Shown in pieces: positions 1 through 13,320 of a stretch of 64,000 nucleotides of DNA; within the stretch, counting starts at the first letter, position 1, and every line of letters starts with the position of its first letter. Below the pieces are notes generated by a model that was not told the DNA's origin, searched no databases, and saw only the letters and a program-made list of their open reading frames with translations. The DNA lies in contig JAFMSR010000017.1 of assembly GCA_022818135.1 (NCBI GenBank), forward strand, positions 12,042,561 through 12,106,560, given 5' to 3'. This DNA is from Saxidomus purpurata. Lineage: Eukaryota; Mollusca; Bivalvia; Venerida; Veneridae. The translations under genes and the position numbers were made by a program.

Positions 1-1982
1 CCAATTGATAAATTAAATTCTTTGCAGCCTTTTCATTTATCAATGTACATGTTTTCGGTTTTCTGTGTTGACTGAGGACTGAGCAATTTATTATTTATTC
101 TTTTGTTTGGCAACATCTATGGAATACATCCCGAATACACGCCGTATACTACACTGAACTTAATTCTAACGAACATGTTAAACAGAAAACCTTTGCAATC
201 AAGTACACGTAATAAAATAAGATACAATTGATTCCATTAACTCGATTATCATTTCAGCGAGTCTAGCATATTATCGAAAGCAATTATTAGACAGCCTCTG
301 CAAATAATTGTAAGTTTGGCGTCTATAAATGCATCGTTTTGTTACCACAATAATGGTAGCAACACCCATTGTTTGTGTAACCGTTTAGTGATTAAGTGTT
401 TTATAAGTTTTTGGAATTGTAATTGTCTTTTGCTTCTACGTCAATGAGACTACCTTGATACATCAAGCCATTAACTTATTATATGAACTAATAACCATGC
501 ACTAGTAGGCGTTTTAGAATGTACGAAAACACTTGAAGCTTTTACATAAACCCTTTGTCAAATATCTATGAACCTGATGCCCAGTTTTAGCAGTGTCATC
601 CTGTCTAATGTATAGCCGTCCGTCCGGAGCAGTTTGCTGAAAGAGAACACTATCTGCACTATCTGCTATTCCTACACTTATCCGACTCTTTTGGAAACTA
701 GCAAGCCTCAGTAAACTATGTCATATTACTCAAACCTGCAAATTCTTTCAATAAGTAAACGTTTTTGATGTGGATATTTTGCATTAAATCGAAAGTAAAC
801 ATTTTACGCGATCTGATAATATAACCATGTGACTTACATGTAGGTCTAACGATTATAAAGAACAAAGGAATTGCCAAATTATAAAAAAGAAGATATTCAA
901 CATTTGCAAAATTATGTCGTAGAGCAGACAGAACCCTGATGGATCAGCAAAGTCTTTGTCGTCATGGGCCTTTTATTTCTTTCAAATCGACATGATATCA
1001 CCCAGAGTATCATCCCGAAGAACTATGTAAATTGGAGGCGTAACCTAGTACCAACTTGTAAGAAAAATATATACACCTGAAAAAAAATGCGGTACAGTTT
1101 CTTAGATTAAAGCTTCAACATGAGGATGAAAGGAAATGTGAAATTTTCAAAAGAGGTTACAGTTACGTACAGCTGTGCATTTGTTTAACTGTTTTGAGTG
1201 GTAAAGGTGAGATTAAAGCGTTGAAACTTTCAGATAAAGTGATTGCATTGATGCAAACCATGCATCTTACGTTTGTTTATAAATATATGTAACACATGTA
1301 GTATGTTTAGATGACAGTAGAGGCTATCACTGTTCAGATTGTCAGGTTTGTGCAGTTTCGTCTATAAAGGTGTTATTAATTATTTCTTCTTTTTTGTGGG
1401 GTGGCTAGTGTTTTTATTTTATCATCTAAGACAATACTTACTTTGCATTGCTATGGAATGCAGGAACATTATACAGGTTCAAATCAACGCTTCTGCCTTA
1501 TAGAGAACAGACATGTGTGTACATGTATATTGAGAGTACAAAGCCGCCTTACTTATTTATCATTATGTAAATGTGTTTGCGTATTTGATAATGAACAACG
1601 GAACTGCTAATATAATCGAAATGTATTTTTGCTTGTAACTTATGACCTCTTGTGTATATGAAGGGGTCTTCGGAACACTTAACTAGTATGTATAGGAACA
1701 TAGTAGTAGAAAGCATAGTCTCCCATTTATCCGTACGAAGTCTGTTGTGATTGAGGACACTGTTGAATATATTTGTGACAGTTCAACTAAGATTCATTTT
1801 CTCTCTTTTTAAGAAATCTTTCCACCAATATAAAAGCTACAGGTAGAAGATGTAGTATAAAACAATTATATCAGTTGAAATTTCATGAAAGGAATTCTAT
1901 ACAAGATAAAATTTCCCCTAACAACAGAACTTTTAAATGATGTACAATTCTACCTATGGCACGTGAGAGAACTTAGAAGATA
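1..1982. other. no gene or repeat recognised
   Basis: AT-rich, single-copy by eye. The 69-codon frame at 1401 looks like chance. Confidence 0.5.
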
Positions 1983-2023
1983 CAGTAATTTACAGTTCTT
2001 TAGTCAAGAACTGTAAATTACTG
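1983..2023. other. perfect 18-bp hairpin with 5-base loop
   Basis: 'cagtaatttacagttctt' and its exact complement flank tagtc. The pairing does not extend beyond the arms. Probably a small palindrome or MITE relic. Confidence 0.6.
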
Positions 2024-2486
2024 CTCGTAATTAGATTACATGTCAGATAACTGCCTTTTTGCGTTTTCTTATAACTCTAATTTTGTGTTTTCATTAGATT
2101 GTTGCAACCTGTTTCGAAATTACATCGCCAATCTTCATCCAAGTTTTAATGATTGTTATTTTCTAAGCAGTTTTATACAAACAAATTGCTTTAAGTAATT
2201 CAAGGAAATTAAAAGGCTGTAAAGTGCGGTTGTCGGTAAACGATGCATCGCGGTGCAATTGCACGTTCTAACTCATGGACTGGAATGAGATTTAAGTACC
2301 TTAAGGTATACATAGACCCTCGCCAAAACCTTTGTAACACACTCTCAGTTTATAGACCAGTACCTTTCTTATTGACAGGTTTTCGAATTTCCCAGATACG
2401 TAAAACAAATGAGGTAATGCTTACGTAGGCAAAAATAATACGAAAGGCAATTTAGATCAATTGAACATACTGTGATGGATATTATA

Positions 2487-2703
2487 GGAACATACCCTGT
2501 AGCCGATTATATTCTCGAAACAAAGATAATTTGTTCAATCAACGGAAAATGATAAATATATGCACTTTTAAAAAAAAAACCACTTTGACGAAAAATGCCT
2601 CATTTTGCCTCAATTAAAAATATAGATGCTTTTTGTTATTATTACATTGTATTTATGATTTGGTTGTTGTTTAGTTTGACATCAGTTATAGGGTATGTCT
2701 CTT
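2487..2703 (+). mobile_element. MITE family 2, copy A (internally deleted, decayed)
   Basis: Shares 'gccgattat.ttctcgaaac', 'aaaatgataaata' and the terminal 'gacatcagttatagggtatgtc' blocks with the copies at 17.4 and 18.2 kb. The right end is followed by TA. About 150 bases of interior are missing relative to those copies. Confidence 0.65.
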
Positions 2704-4099
2704 TAACAATATACCATAACAACGTTTATACTACGTATCGGCTTGATGTAGGTGGCGTGATAGCTCTTGCTTGAAATTAAAGTACCCGAGTACCAATAAA
2801 TTGCACCCTGTTGGTTAAAAGTGCGTTTTTTCATGCTTTGTTACAATAAACCTCCTGCATACACTCTTTTAACTACATGCGTTCATATTTATTGAAGCTG
2901 CACAAGTGAATAGTTCATTGTAAGAAATGAGACTAGAGAAAAAAAAACATTGTAACTGAAATCCATCTGTTAATAATGTATAACTTTACTCTGAATTTTA
3001 AAGTTATGAATTGACAGCAAACTCAATAGTTATTATTTTGACATGGATAATGATGATCCAATGTTGATAACTCTTTGGGCTAAATGTCCGTTTAATTATT
3101 AAAAGGCGGTCAATTTACCTAACTATTTTTCCTAGGAAGTACCAGCCTCTTTCAGAAAATGTCATCTTTCACCCATTACTCAACTTAGGTGGTCAAAACT
3201 TCCTGTGATGCATCTACAACGTACCACTCACAAAACGGTAAAAACATTTTTGGAAAAAGCTGTAAGTGAATATCTTATCTATCACAATTTGTGAAATCTC
3301 GGATGCAACCCTTGACATTGAAGGTTTGTGAAATATTAAATGATTTCCTCAAAGAAGACGATTTTTGTCTAGAAAGCTGGTTGCCATGGCAATAAAATAA
3401 CAAATTCTGAAACAATGTGATTTCATAAAGAAAAGTGTAATGACTTTTAGATTCAACAAATAAATACCACAGTTTAGAAAGATACATTAGCGTATTTCAC
3501 ATACTTAGAGCTCTAATCTCATTTTGTAAAATTAGTTTCATAATTTTAAAGACATTTTTGTGATTTGGATTCTTGTGACGATGGTATTTTAATGTTAGAA
3601 AATTGTTTCATTTTATTCGGTTATAAACTTTTTGAATTCGGTTTTTAATGATTGCAGTTAAAAATCTAAATCATTGCAGATGTTATATGCAAATCCCTGA
3701 CAAATTTACCAAGACCGGCTACAGAATGCTCTGTTCAAATTTAATCAGGTCAAATGAAAGAGATTGATCGAAATTCAGTATCTTGTAGTTCATTCATTAT
3801 TGCCGTGACTATATCTATGTCAGTGACCTTTACCCAGAAACTTAGTTCCAGCACTTGACAATATTTAACGTATTTAATTCACACCCTTGAGTTTGTTAGG
3901 TTTCGGAGGATGATGCAAAATAAATACAGGTAGTGGTTCAGTGTCAGAGACCACTGTCACGCTTTGTTCTTTTTATGATTTGTGTGTATCAGCGATAAAA
4001 CACGTTAAACACGTTCCAGCGAATTTTTGGAATTCCAAATTTTTCCAAAAACTACATTGAAAACTTAAGGTTTCATCCGAACATCTATCAGTTATATTG
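2704..4099. other. no gene recognised
   Basis: AT-rich, no convincing frame or repeat. Confidence 0.5.
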
Positions 4100-4175
4100 G
4101 TAGTGAAGCTTTGGCTCGAGCCAAGACCTCTGTAGTATTAGTCCAGCGTCTTACCACTAGACTGAGCCATTCTTT
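4100..4175 (-). mobile_element. tRNA-derived SINE head (fragment)
   Basis: The minus strand reads 'tggctcagtctagtggtaag' (A box) and, about 40 bases on, 'ggtcttggctcgagcc' (degenerate B box). No 3' body is clear. Confidence 0.45.
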
Positions 4176-5180
4176 GGTCAATAATTTATTTATAGGGATA
4201 ACCAATTCTTGATTCTTTATTACCTGTCATTTAAACGAACTATCATATTTAAACTTAAACAAAACTGACGCATTTAGGAAATAATGTACATTGAGTGAAT
4301 AAATGAAAGTGAAACATTTGATTGAATAAAAAAGAAATCAATTAAACACACGATGCTGCTAATCCAAAAATGTTTAACTATAAGCCCATTACATCGATAT
4401 GCTAAGAAACAGGTAAGCCTATGATATCGATATAAGAATAACGTATTGCATATATTTTAAAGTGATTTATAAATCATAAAATCATGTGCATTATGTTTGT
4501 TCTCATTAATTTTGTAAATCAGCAATTTTTTTATGGTACTGTGGAGACATGTATTCATAAATCAAATATAATTGTATGTTACTGTAAGCTAAACGTAGAA
4601 CCTTAATTTACCTCTATGGACCCTTTGGATTACTTAATCTCATTACCGTTAGTTAGATTCCTAATTAGAAATGAATCTATGTTACATTATTGAATTTGAG
4701 ATTGTTGCCATACTAGAAGAAACAAAAACATATTTGATATTTTCTTTCCTTTTTCGAAGACCTGTGTAAATAACCTTTGCATTATTTACACGTAGCTAAA
4801 TTCAGGCGCTCGAAAGGTATAAGGTAGGGAATGGTCAATGCTCCCAAAGGTGGGGCCTCATGTTGTACCGAAATGTCTAAAATAAAATTAAGAAAAAGAA
4901 GTTATAAATGAAATATTTTTTAATTTTCCAATGAGTATATACAGACTGTAATAGTATCGAGATCGTTGAAACAATAAATTTCCGTTTATCGAGACACTTT
5001 AGCTAAAGTAAGACCCTTGAAAGAAACATCGTTTATAAAATCTAGAGCACTTGACTTGCTCCTAACAGCATGGTTAATTGTGTAATAAAGACATTAAGTT
5101 CTCATAATGGCTCATTGTACAAATATTCAATGTGTCAGAATGCGCGAATAATTGCACGGAATGAAGACTTGAGAAAATAT

Positions 5181-5310
5181 AGTTTATTGAAATTATGCCA
5201 TTCTAAGTGTTGTTCAAAGGACATTATCTGTATTAATATAAATTCAGTTTATTGAAATGATGCCATTCTGAGTGTTGTTCAAAGAGCATCATCTGTATTA
5301 ATATAATTTC
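5181..5310. repeat. tandem duplication, 65-bp unit, 2 copies
   Basis: 5181-5245 and 5246-5310 align end to end, both starting 'agtttattgaaat' and containing 'tgttcaaag' and 'tctgtattaatata'. About 7 differences. Confidence 0.88.
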
Positions 5311-5504
5311 AGTGCTGCGAAGGAATGAGTATGAAATTCAATATGCTACTGAAATGGTATTGCTTGCAAAGATTGAAATTATATATGTACGCATGAGAAA
5401 ACAAACGACAATTAAATAAAAATAAACCTATGTAAATGAAATTCATTCTTGACTTCTTCGACGACCCATTCATCTAGCTCTTCATTGAAAAATTGAAAAA
5501 CAAT

Positions 5505-5690
5505 TAAATCAACTTCAAATCAATTAATAAACAGGATTCAAATCTAGTACTCAATGTCAGAGATACAACTAAATCAAATCCAAACCAGTCATAAAAGACG
5601 ATTCCAAACTGGTACTCTAGGCTGGAGAAGCAATTTAATTAAATCAATCCACTCAAAACTAGCACTGTAGGCCTGAGGAACAATATCAAA
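5505..5690. repeat. degenerate tandem repeat, ~70-bp unit
   Basis: 'caatt.aatcaa', '..tc.aaac..gtactct' and 'aggctg..gaa' motifs recur about three times with low identity. Confidence 0.4.
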
Positions 5691-8189
5691 AATCAGAAAA
5701 CGTTCTTAACTTAGTACATGCACACTATTAAGTTGATGACTTAATACAATCACATATGTTACGACACCCGTCCATCTAGGATTTTCTCTTTATTGCATTG
5801 TGTCTCAATGTCTGCTATTAAATTGTTACTTGTACAAGATTGGCTACAAATCTAGATAAAGTTAACTACATACCTAATATTGTTCTTCATGACAGAGATA
5901 CGTTATCCAGTAATCAGTTAATGGATTCAAAATAAAACCGCATCATGTGATACTGCATAACATAATTATTTATTAAAGTGAAAAACATTTTTATCTGATT
6001 TTTAGGCTTTGTGATGCAATCACACATCGAATCTTGTTGAACAAGATGAGATATGTGCACACCAGGGGGCGCTTTATTATTGTGTATCAATTTTCGGTAA
6101 TTGCACAGTTAGGGGTCGTATAACCTCATTCTGTTCAATTTATGTGTCTCCTAAAATCACGGTATCTCTGACCGCGGTATTAGATTAATTGTAAAAGTAG
6201 ACAGAAACACGACTAACTGCTCAGATAACAAATGTTACGTGTCTATGGTTGTTTAGTTGGGGTGTTTTGAGTTCAATTTTAGAAAAAGTCATTGTTAAGG
6301 AAAGATCGGGCAAAGTACAACACTTGAATTATGTCTGAAAACCTTGTTAACCAACAGATGATAGTGAAATGTTGAACATAGAAAATTTAATCATCCTGTT
6401 TTAGTTATCATAGAGACAATCTCATTCCTGATCTATAAAAATCCCACCGTTTCTGAACAAGATGATTTGCTGATAAAAACCGTGCAATTCTCGGTTCATT
6501 TCCGAGCTAATAGAGTTCTCATGTAATTAGTGTACTTATACCTTGTAATGACGTCAGAACACGTAGAATGTTTACCGACGGAATAATGTAAAATATATTT
6601 CTAAATGAGACAATAATAACAACAGGTCGCTCATTGATTTCACAACCTTTATCAAGTGTGCTTTATATCAGAATTAGACATTACATTTTATAATTATATA
6701 AATAATTATTAAAAGCAGTTTGTCACTAAAATAATATAATTATCAAGATGTGAATAAATGATGAAAACTTCAGTGTCAAATGTTGGTATAAAGTACAAAG
6801 ACGGAATGTTTTGATATAATTCAAGTTACTAGTTACTATTTTTAGATCCGAAATCCATTTGGATCAGTTTATACGTTTTTTGAATTTTTTATATTTCCGA
6901 TAGAACCTAGGATTTCTCCTTGGGTGGAAATGTCAACACTCCTGACAGGCGCAGGTTGAAGAGACAGATGCAGATTGCCCTGGCCGTATGACACAAATTA
7001 AGAAATATCCGTTGAATTTTTCTGATTATTTCTTTCGCAACTATTGTTAAGAGAGCTGTTCGATAGGAAGGGGTACATTTGGAACTTAGATTATATATTA
7101 TTTGAATATCACGTCATGTCTAGGTCTGCAGTGAGTCTGCTGTGTCCCTTTTAACAATTAATGTCAAGATTGATAAGTCATTTTGTTTCGTAATTAAGAA
7201 TCTCTCATAAAAATATTTCCCTACAATTCGTTACGCTTCCCGAAAGAGGGGATGGGGCAGGGGACGGGTCGGCATACTTAATATCAGATTGGGATACAGT
7301 TTTTCCTCACGCGAGAGTTATGATATTTGTCTTAACAACTTTTTAACGATTGTGTTTGAAGAGACATAGGCATGTAAGGTCTCAACTACTCAGGCTGACA
7401 AAAAGTCTTTCTCTTAATACATGTACCAGAGTTTCTATTTACGACAGAAAGAACTTCGATATTTAATACATCAGGAACTTTCGGATTTTGTAAAATTAGT
7501 TATGCCTTTCGACTTTAACTGATTTCATCATTGTTAGATAAAATCTCAACAAATTTAATGTTAAAGCATAGAAAATATTGGATGAACAAAACGAACACCC
7601 ACAAAGTTTCGTTTTCCTTTGACACAACTATATAAAAGACTGTTAGGTATATCAGTGACTTAAATTATCGTACAAAAAAATCTTAAGCCACAGTGTAGAA
7701 TTCCTTTTGGTTTTTATTTCTACCTTGAACTTTATTTGCCCAAATAATATCCAATATCAACCCAACAAAAGCAGCTTGCAGTTTCCGATTGTTCAATGCT
7801 GCATATCTGTCGCTTTTATTTATTTCACGAAACCTCTTGCATGTACACGTGTTCTTCGTAATGCGCTGACAAAATTACTTTTGATAAAAGGCTTTGATGC
7901 AAATGAATCTTTCTTTGTTAGTGAATGACTCTGACTGTTACCGAAGCTTGTAGTGTAATTATGACGTTGTGATCTAGTTAAGCAATAGCAGTCAGACAGT
8001 CATAAGGTATTTAATAAGAAACGTCGTTTGGAATACAATAACGATAAAGTATATAAGAGCTGTCTCATGACGTCACGTTCGACTGTTCGAAAGCTTTTCA
8101 GTAAAGTGGTCTTTTCTTGTCTAATAATAGGTATATTGTGTAATTGCGTTAGAATTAAGGTCAAACATATATAAAAATAGAGATTTTAG
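5691..8189. other. no gene recognised
   Basis: AT-rich intergenic or intronic DNA. Short frames at 7707 and elsewhere resemble nothing I know. Confidence 0.5.
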
Positions 8190-8263
8190 TGGGGTTTGTG
8201 GGGGGTGGCAGAGGTAGAGGGTGTGGGTAGAGCGTCGGATAAGGGGGGAGAGGAAGAGGGGGT
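8190..8263 (+). other. G-rich tract with quadruplex potential
   Basis: Six or more runs of 3-6 G lie within 74 bases (ggggtttgtggggggtgg ... aaggggggagag ... gagggggtg). This could fold as a G-quadruplex on the + strand. No gene is adjacent. Confidence 0.5.
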
Positions 8264-8264
8264 G

Positions 8265-8545
8265 CTTCATGTTGTCATAAGCAATTTAATTTGAAAGTTT
8301 GGTGGAGAAATATTTAGAAATGGCAAAATTATAGCTTTTAGCTTTTGTGACGCAATCTAAGTGCGAAAAGCGGCATAACGTTGTTAAATGTGACCCTAAC
8401 CCAAAGAGTGTGGCTGTATCACAACCCTGTTGTCATAAACAAAATAGTTTGAGCGTTTTATGAAGATATGTTAAAAAATGGCAAGGTAATAGCTAATGTA
8501 AATTTTTTGTGACAATAATAACAAAGAGGGGCATAACTACGCAAA
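8265..8545. repeat. tandem pair of ~140-bp mollusc repeat units
   Basis: 'tgttgtcataa', 'aaatggcaa', 'atagct' and 'gcataac' recur in the same order in 8270-8400 and 8425-8540. The stretch to 8700 ends in a GC-rich 'gacgccggcaccgacgccaa' tract. The 'aaagaggggcataact' wording occurs in many mollusc repeats. Confidence 0.55.
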
Positions 8546-8699
8546 TACGGTTGACAGATTTATGTGACTTCTTGCAGATTTCTATATTGTCACGAGATAA
8601 AAGTATGCCAGGCGTGAAGTAAATATGTTTGATGGTATAGAAAATATTAGCAGACGCCGGCACCGACGCCAACACCGGCGCGAGTACAATAACCTCCTT

Positions 8700-9756
8700 A
8701 TTCTTCAAATAGTCGAGCTAAAATGAATTTTAATACTCTACGTCATCGACCAAAAAACCTACGCAAGATGTTTTGAGAAAAAGTAGTTTAATGTACTTGT
8801 GTATATATTACGCTAGAAAAGAAACATATCTCCAAATTCGTTTTAATTCAAAGACATGCGATATGATCATTTGTCAAAATTTTGTCTGAAAGCGTATTTC
8901 TTTTGTATTGAAGCTTTAAATGAAATGTGACAACTCCATTCGTCAATTCTCCAAAGAGAAAATTCCCCTGGTTTATTCTGAATATCTTGTTTTCCAATCA
9001 ATAAAAATGAGACGAAAACTGTATAAAATGAACAACAATTTTGTACAGAAATGTTTGTCTTGGAACAGGTTCAGAAACCTTGACTTGAAATTAAACAGTT
9101 CGACTTAATTTCTCACACGGGATACTTCTCAAAATATTACTGTTTGAAAAATAAATTATGTCCCGCTAAATTTTTACGTATGTCTGTTTTTGGTTTGTGA
9201 CAGTAGCAATCAAAGGAGCTCCAGTTGATTATGTCTGACTAAAAGACGCACAGTGCTGATCATTACCAGACTGCATAGATGCCCAGCCTGGTAGTAAAAT
9301 GCACTGTTGGCATAATACAAACAAGGACACTTTTTTTGAGCTTTCAAGAAAATGTTTCAGTCAAATTCATTAAAGTTACAAAATATTACCAGTGTAGTTT
9401 TCCCAGTTGCTGTTGAACCCGGCAAACATGCGATAATTAGAATGGATGAGAGCTCTAGAGACTTGAAATTTGGATTTTAATCAAATCTTGCACGTTTGCT
9501 GTAGCGGTATGATCGAGGAGACTTTGTACAGTTGTTAACAATCAGTCATTTAATTCACGAGGATTTATGAATTATTCTAAACTTTAACTTATGCAACGAA
9601 CTTACGTGAATTACAAATATTTTTGCAAAGGATGTGTATTTTCGGATGTCTTAAAACTATGGCTAATTTGACAATATGTAACAGTTTTATGTTACTATTT
9701 TTTTCTTCGAAATTAAAACGATCATTGAAGTTATAACATATATAAATATTTTTTCG
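8700..9756. other. no gene recognised
   Basis: AT-rich. The stretch 9262-9300 ('agactgcatagatgcccagc') faintly resembles the SINE body at 29.2 kb. Confidence 0.4.
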
Positions 9757-10838
9757 CCCTTGGCTCTCCAAAACAAGAACACGACAAAGTATCGATTTGT
9801 CGTTGTTTCGCCCTTGCAATGGCGCCCCGGCTCTCCAACACAAGAACACGACAAAGCATCGATTTGTCGTTGTTTCGCCCTTGCAATGGCGCCCCGGCTC
9901 TCCAACACAAGAGCACGACAATGCATCGATTTGTCGTTGTTTCGTCCTTGCAATGGCGCCTCGGCTCTCCAACACAAGAACACGACAAAGCATCAATTTG
10001 TCGTTGTTTCGCCCTTGCAATGGCACCCCGGCTCTCCAACACAAGAACACGACAAAGCATCGATTTGTCGTTGTTTCGTCCTTGCAATGGCGCCCCGGCT
10101 CTCCAACACAAGAACACGACAAAGCATCGATTTGTCGTTGTTTCGCCTTTGCAGTGGCGCCCCTGGCTCTCCAACACAAGAACATGACAAATTATCGATT
10201 TGTCGTGATTTCGCCCTTGCAACGTCGCCCCGGCTCTCCAACACAAGAACATGACAATGTATCGATTTGTTGTTATTTTGCCCGTGCAATGTCCCCCGGC
10301 TCCCCAACACAAAAACACGACAAAGTATCGATTTGTTGTGGTTTTGCCTTTGCAATGTCCCCCGGCTCTCCAACACAAGATCATGTCAATGTATCGATTT
10401 GTAGTTGTGTCGCCCTTGCAATGTCCCCCGGCTCTCCAACACAATATCATGTCAATGTATCGATTTGTCGTTGTTTTGCCATTGCAATGGCGCCTCGGCT
10501 CTCCAACACAAGAACACGACAAAGTATCGATTTGTCGTTGTTTTTCCCATGCAATGGCGCCTCGGCTCTCCAACACAAGATCATGTCAATGTATCGATTT
10601 GTCGTTGTTTTGCCCATGCAATGGCGCCTCGGCTCTCCAACACAAGAACACGACAAAGCATCGATTTGTCGTTGTTTTGCCCTTGCAATGTCCCCCGGCT
10701 CTCCAACACAAGAACACGACAAAGTATCGATTTGTAGTTGTGTCGCCCTTGCAATGTCCCCCGGCTCTCCAACACAAGATCATGTCAATGTATCGATTTG
10801 TAGTTGTTTCGCCCTTGCAATGGCGCACCCAGCTCTTC
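9757..10838. repeat. minisatellite, 66-68 bp unit, 16 copies
   Basis: 'atcgatttg' recurs at 9791, 9858, 9925, 9992 (as atcaatttg), 10059, 10126, 10194, 10261, 10327, 10393, 10459, 10526, 10593, 10660, 10726 and 10792. Each unit carries 'ggctctccaacacaaga' and 'cgcccttgcaatg'. Units of 67 bp with 'ggcgcc' dominate the left half; 66-bp units with 'tgtccccc' and 'catgtcaatg' are mixed in on the right. It is notably GC-richer than its surroundings. Because the unit lacks stops, several frames stay open on both strands (up to 366 codons), but the frames drift with unit length and resemble no protein. Confidence 0.95.
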
Positions 10839-11071
10839 CATTACTAGAACACGTAAAAAAATGCATCCCACCAGGAAGACAACACACAATGTATTGAAGC
10901 ATAACACAATTATACCGACGCAGGACAATACTATCGCAAAAAGGTAGAAAATGCCGATCTTTAGGGAAGAACTGTACATATCATCATTGTTTTAGAGAAT
11001 TTCGAACACATTTTGATTACTATTCTACATTGTATCTATGAATAAATAACGTGATCATAGGATTTTAAGAA

Positions 11072-11171
11072 AAAATAACGATTTTAGAGAGGTAGCAAAA
11101 TAACGATTTTAGAGAGGTAGCAAAATAACAATTTTAGAGAGGTAAGAAAATAACGATTTTAGAGAGGTCGC
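11072..11171. repeat. minisatellite, 25-bp unit, 4 copies
   Basis: The unit 'aaaataacgattttagagag' plus 'gtagc' occurs four times back to back with 1-2 changes in the last two. Confidence 0.93.
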
Positions 11172-13091
11172 TGACTCTTGAAATCGGTTGAACTGTTCAT
11201 AGACAATTTTTGGTTTGTTAAACATTTCACAGTGTTTATACATATTGATGATAACAAATGAGCTGCAGGAATTGGCACGGAATAACTTCCGTATTGTGAC
11301 AAATTTGGATAATGTCACTGGCATTCGAGAAGAAAAGCTCATTTTCATGCAGGACAAAACGACAGATGCCGTACTATGCCTTTAATCGTGGAACATCTTA
11401 CGCAATTCTGAGATTAGCGAAATGTAATCCGAAAATTTTCCGCATGAATGACGTCATCAGTGTGCCACGTGATTTTTTTCTCACAACGTGTTTGTGCATA
11501 GCAAACATTGTCAAAGAGCTGAGAAAAAGCCAATCTGGTTAACTATCCTATTTCATTCTCGTTTCCAGAAAATTTATTGTTCCTCACGCTACGACCTGGT
11601 TCTGGTTATACTCTGATAACACTGTTCCTTTCGCTAGGGAATTCTTTTCATATTCTATTTGTTTGAACTTGAAATTAATCCGGTGTAAAGAAGATCCGAT
11701 ATCAGATTATTCATACATGGTACCTTTCCGAATAAACAAATAGTCCCGAGGATGTAGAATACATTTCTTGATATCAAAACTTTGTCTTTAGGGATCTACT
11801 TACCCTGAAAGTAGTTAAACACAAATGTACAATGTATATGAATTGAATGGATATATGTGTATAACATATATTGTGGCGGAAAGTTACTAGTTGAACTTTG
11901 TTTGTTTATGTGGGTAAGGTTACATCGTGCAGTCAGTTGCAATAGTACTAGTAGACCAAATATCGGCTTATGCTTGACGTCATGTTTGTCGTTAAACCAA
12001 TCAGTTTATCTTATTTCTCTATTTTTTCATTCGGGACACGGGTAAACTCTGTGTTTATCGCAGGTATCTTTGTGAGTTTCAGTTAATAATATAAAACGTA
12101 ATTTAGTTGTTAAATACCTGTACACACAGAATCATTCAAAATTGAATTTAAAGGTTTCAATCTACCCGAAGACACACGTTTTCATTTATTTTTATTTTTT
12201 CATCTTGTTCTAATTGTAACAGAAGTTGCATATAGGTCATGGATAATGGCCGAGAAATACCCGTTGACCGAATGAATTATTTTATCGATTCTCGTATGTG
12301 TTGAAATAAAGCTATACCATATTTACGTACACACTCAACAGTTTAGACAACTAATTCATTCTTTCGATGTATCCATTTGTGACGTCATGCAGAACGCTGA
12401 CAAACTCTGTGATCTAGTCCATCAAACAACGAGAACTGTTTCCAGAAAATAAAATGTGTCTGGGAAATTAAGGCCGTATAGTTTATGTCTTAACGGTCCT
12501 ATCTAACAGCTTCACGACCAATTATACATCTGTCACTGTAAATCTGGTCAGTCAATAATCTGAGCGTCACATTCTAGACAAAATTCCGCTTGACTGACGG
12601 CCTGCTGAAATCTGATTTTTCAAACGAATGCTTCCTTTTGCTTCAGACTTCTTCTAAAGAGATTGTTGTGAATTTGCTGGAAAATTTCGTTGCATTATGG
12701 GTAACCTTCGTAATTTTTACGCACTGACAAACCTCACATGGTTGTATAGATTTTCACAAGAGTTCATTATAATCGATTGAACTTCTGTGTTTTGTCTGTA
12801 AAATGTACATATCTTTAAATTCTTGTTGCTATGGTTTTCGTAAGAAGCAAAGAATGTTCTTAAAACGAGGCTCGCGGCAACAAATTAACTAGGACTTGAG
12901 GTTTAAGGTCGATGATCATATTTGCTGTTACAAACACGTGACAATACATGTCCTAAAGGTTGACTGTGATTTGTGCAGAAACCATCTTATTGTTTCCAAA
13001 AGGATATGTTTTCTAACAACACATAAGTGTAAACAGCGGCACTGTAAAATGTTGAATACATTTTGTATTATTTTAATAGAATCATGACTAT
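11172..13091. other. no gene recognised
   Basis: AT-rich. 12460-12740 is less AT-rich and lacks repeats, but nothing specific is supported. Confidence 0.4.
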
Positions 13092-13320
13092 AGGTGGTGC
13101 GGTGGTCGAGTGGTTAACGCTCTGGACTACTAAAATTGAGGTCCCTGGTTCGATTCTCGGCCGGGGCACTGGAAATTTCAGAAACGCTTTTCAGTGTTTC
13201 CCACCTATCTGAGATTACTTTGTCCTGAAAAATACATACATACATACATTACTTCACAAGGAAGAAAGTGCCTTGTATATTAAATTTCGTTCAGGCATAA
13301 AAGCCGAAAATAAAATAATT
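13092..13320 (+). mobile_element. tRNA-derived SINE (Ser-tRNA-like head)
   Basis: The head has 'ggtggtcgagtggttaacgc' as an A box and 'ctggttcgattctcggc' as a B box, spaced as in a type-II (Ser/Leu) tRNA. A body of about 140 bases follows, with a TACA microsatellite (13228-13250), ending in 'gccgaaaataaaataa'. A true tRNA would end after the acceptor stem, and here the stem does not close, so this is a SINE rather than a tRNA gene. Confidence 0.7.

Noticed and set aside
1983..2023. Hairpin considered as a microRNA precursor
   Set aside because: The stem is only 18 bp with a 5-base loop and no extended pairing; real precursors need a longer imperfect stem.
9757..10838. Possible CRISPR-like regular array
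   Set aside because: Units are contiguous 66-68 bp repeats with no unique spacers, in animal DNA.
9589..10897. Overlapping long reading frames (up to 366 and 281 codons) on both strands
   Set aside because: They are translations of the 66-68 bp minisatellite in drifting frames; no domain, no consistent frame and no splice or start context.
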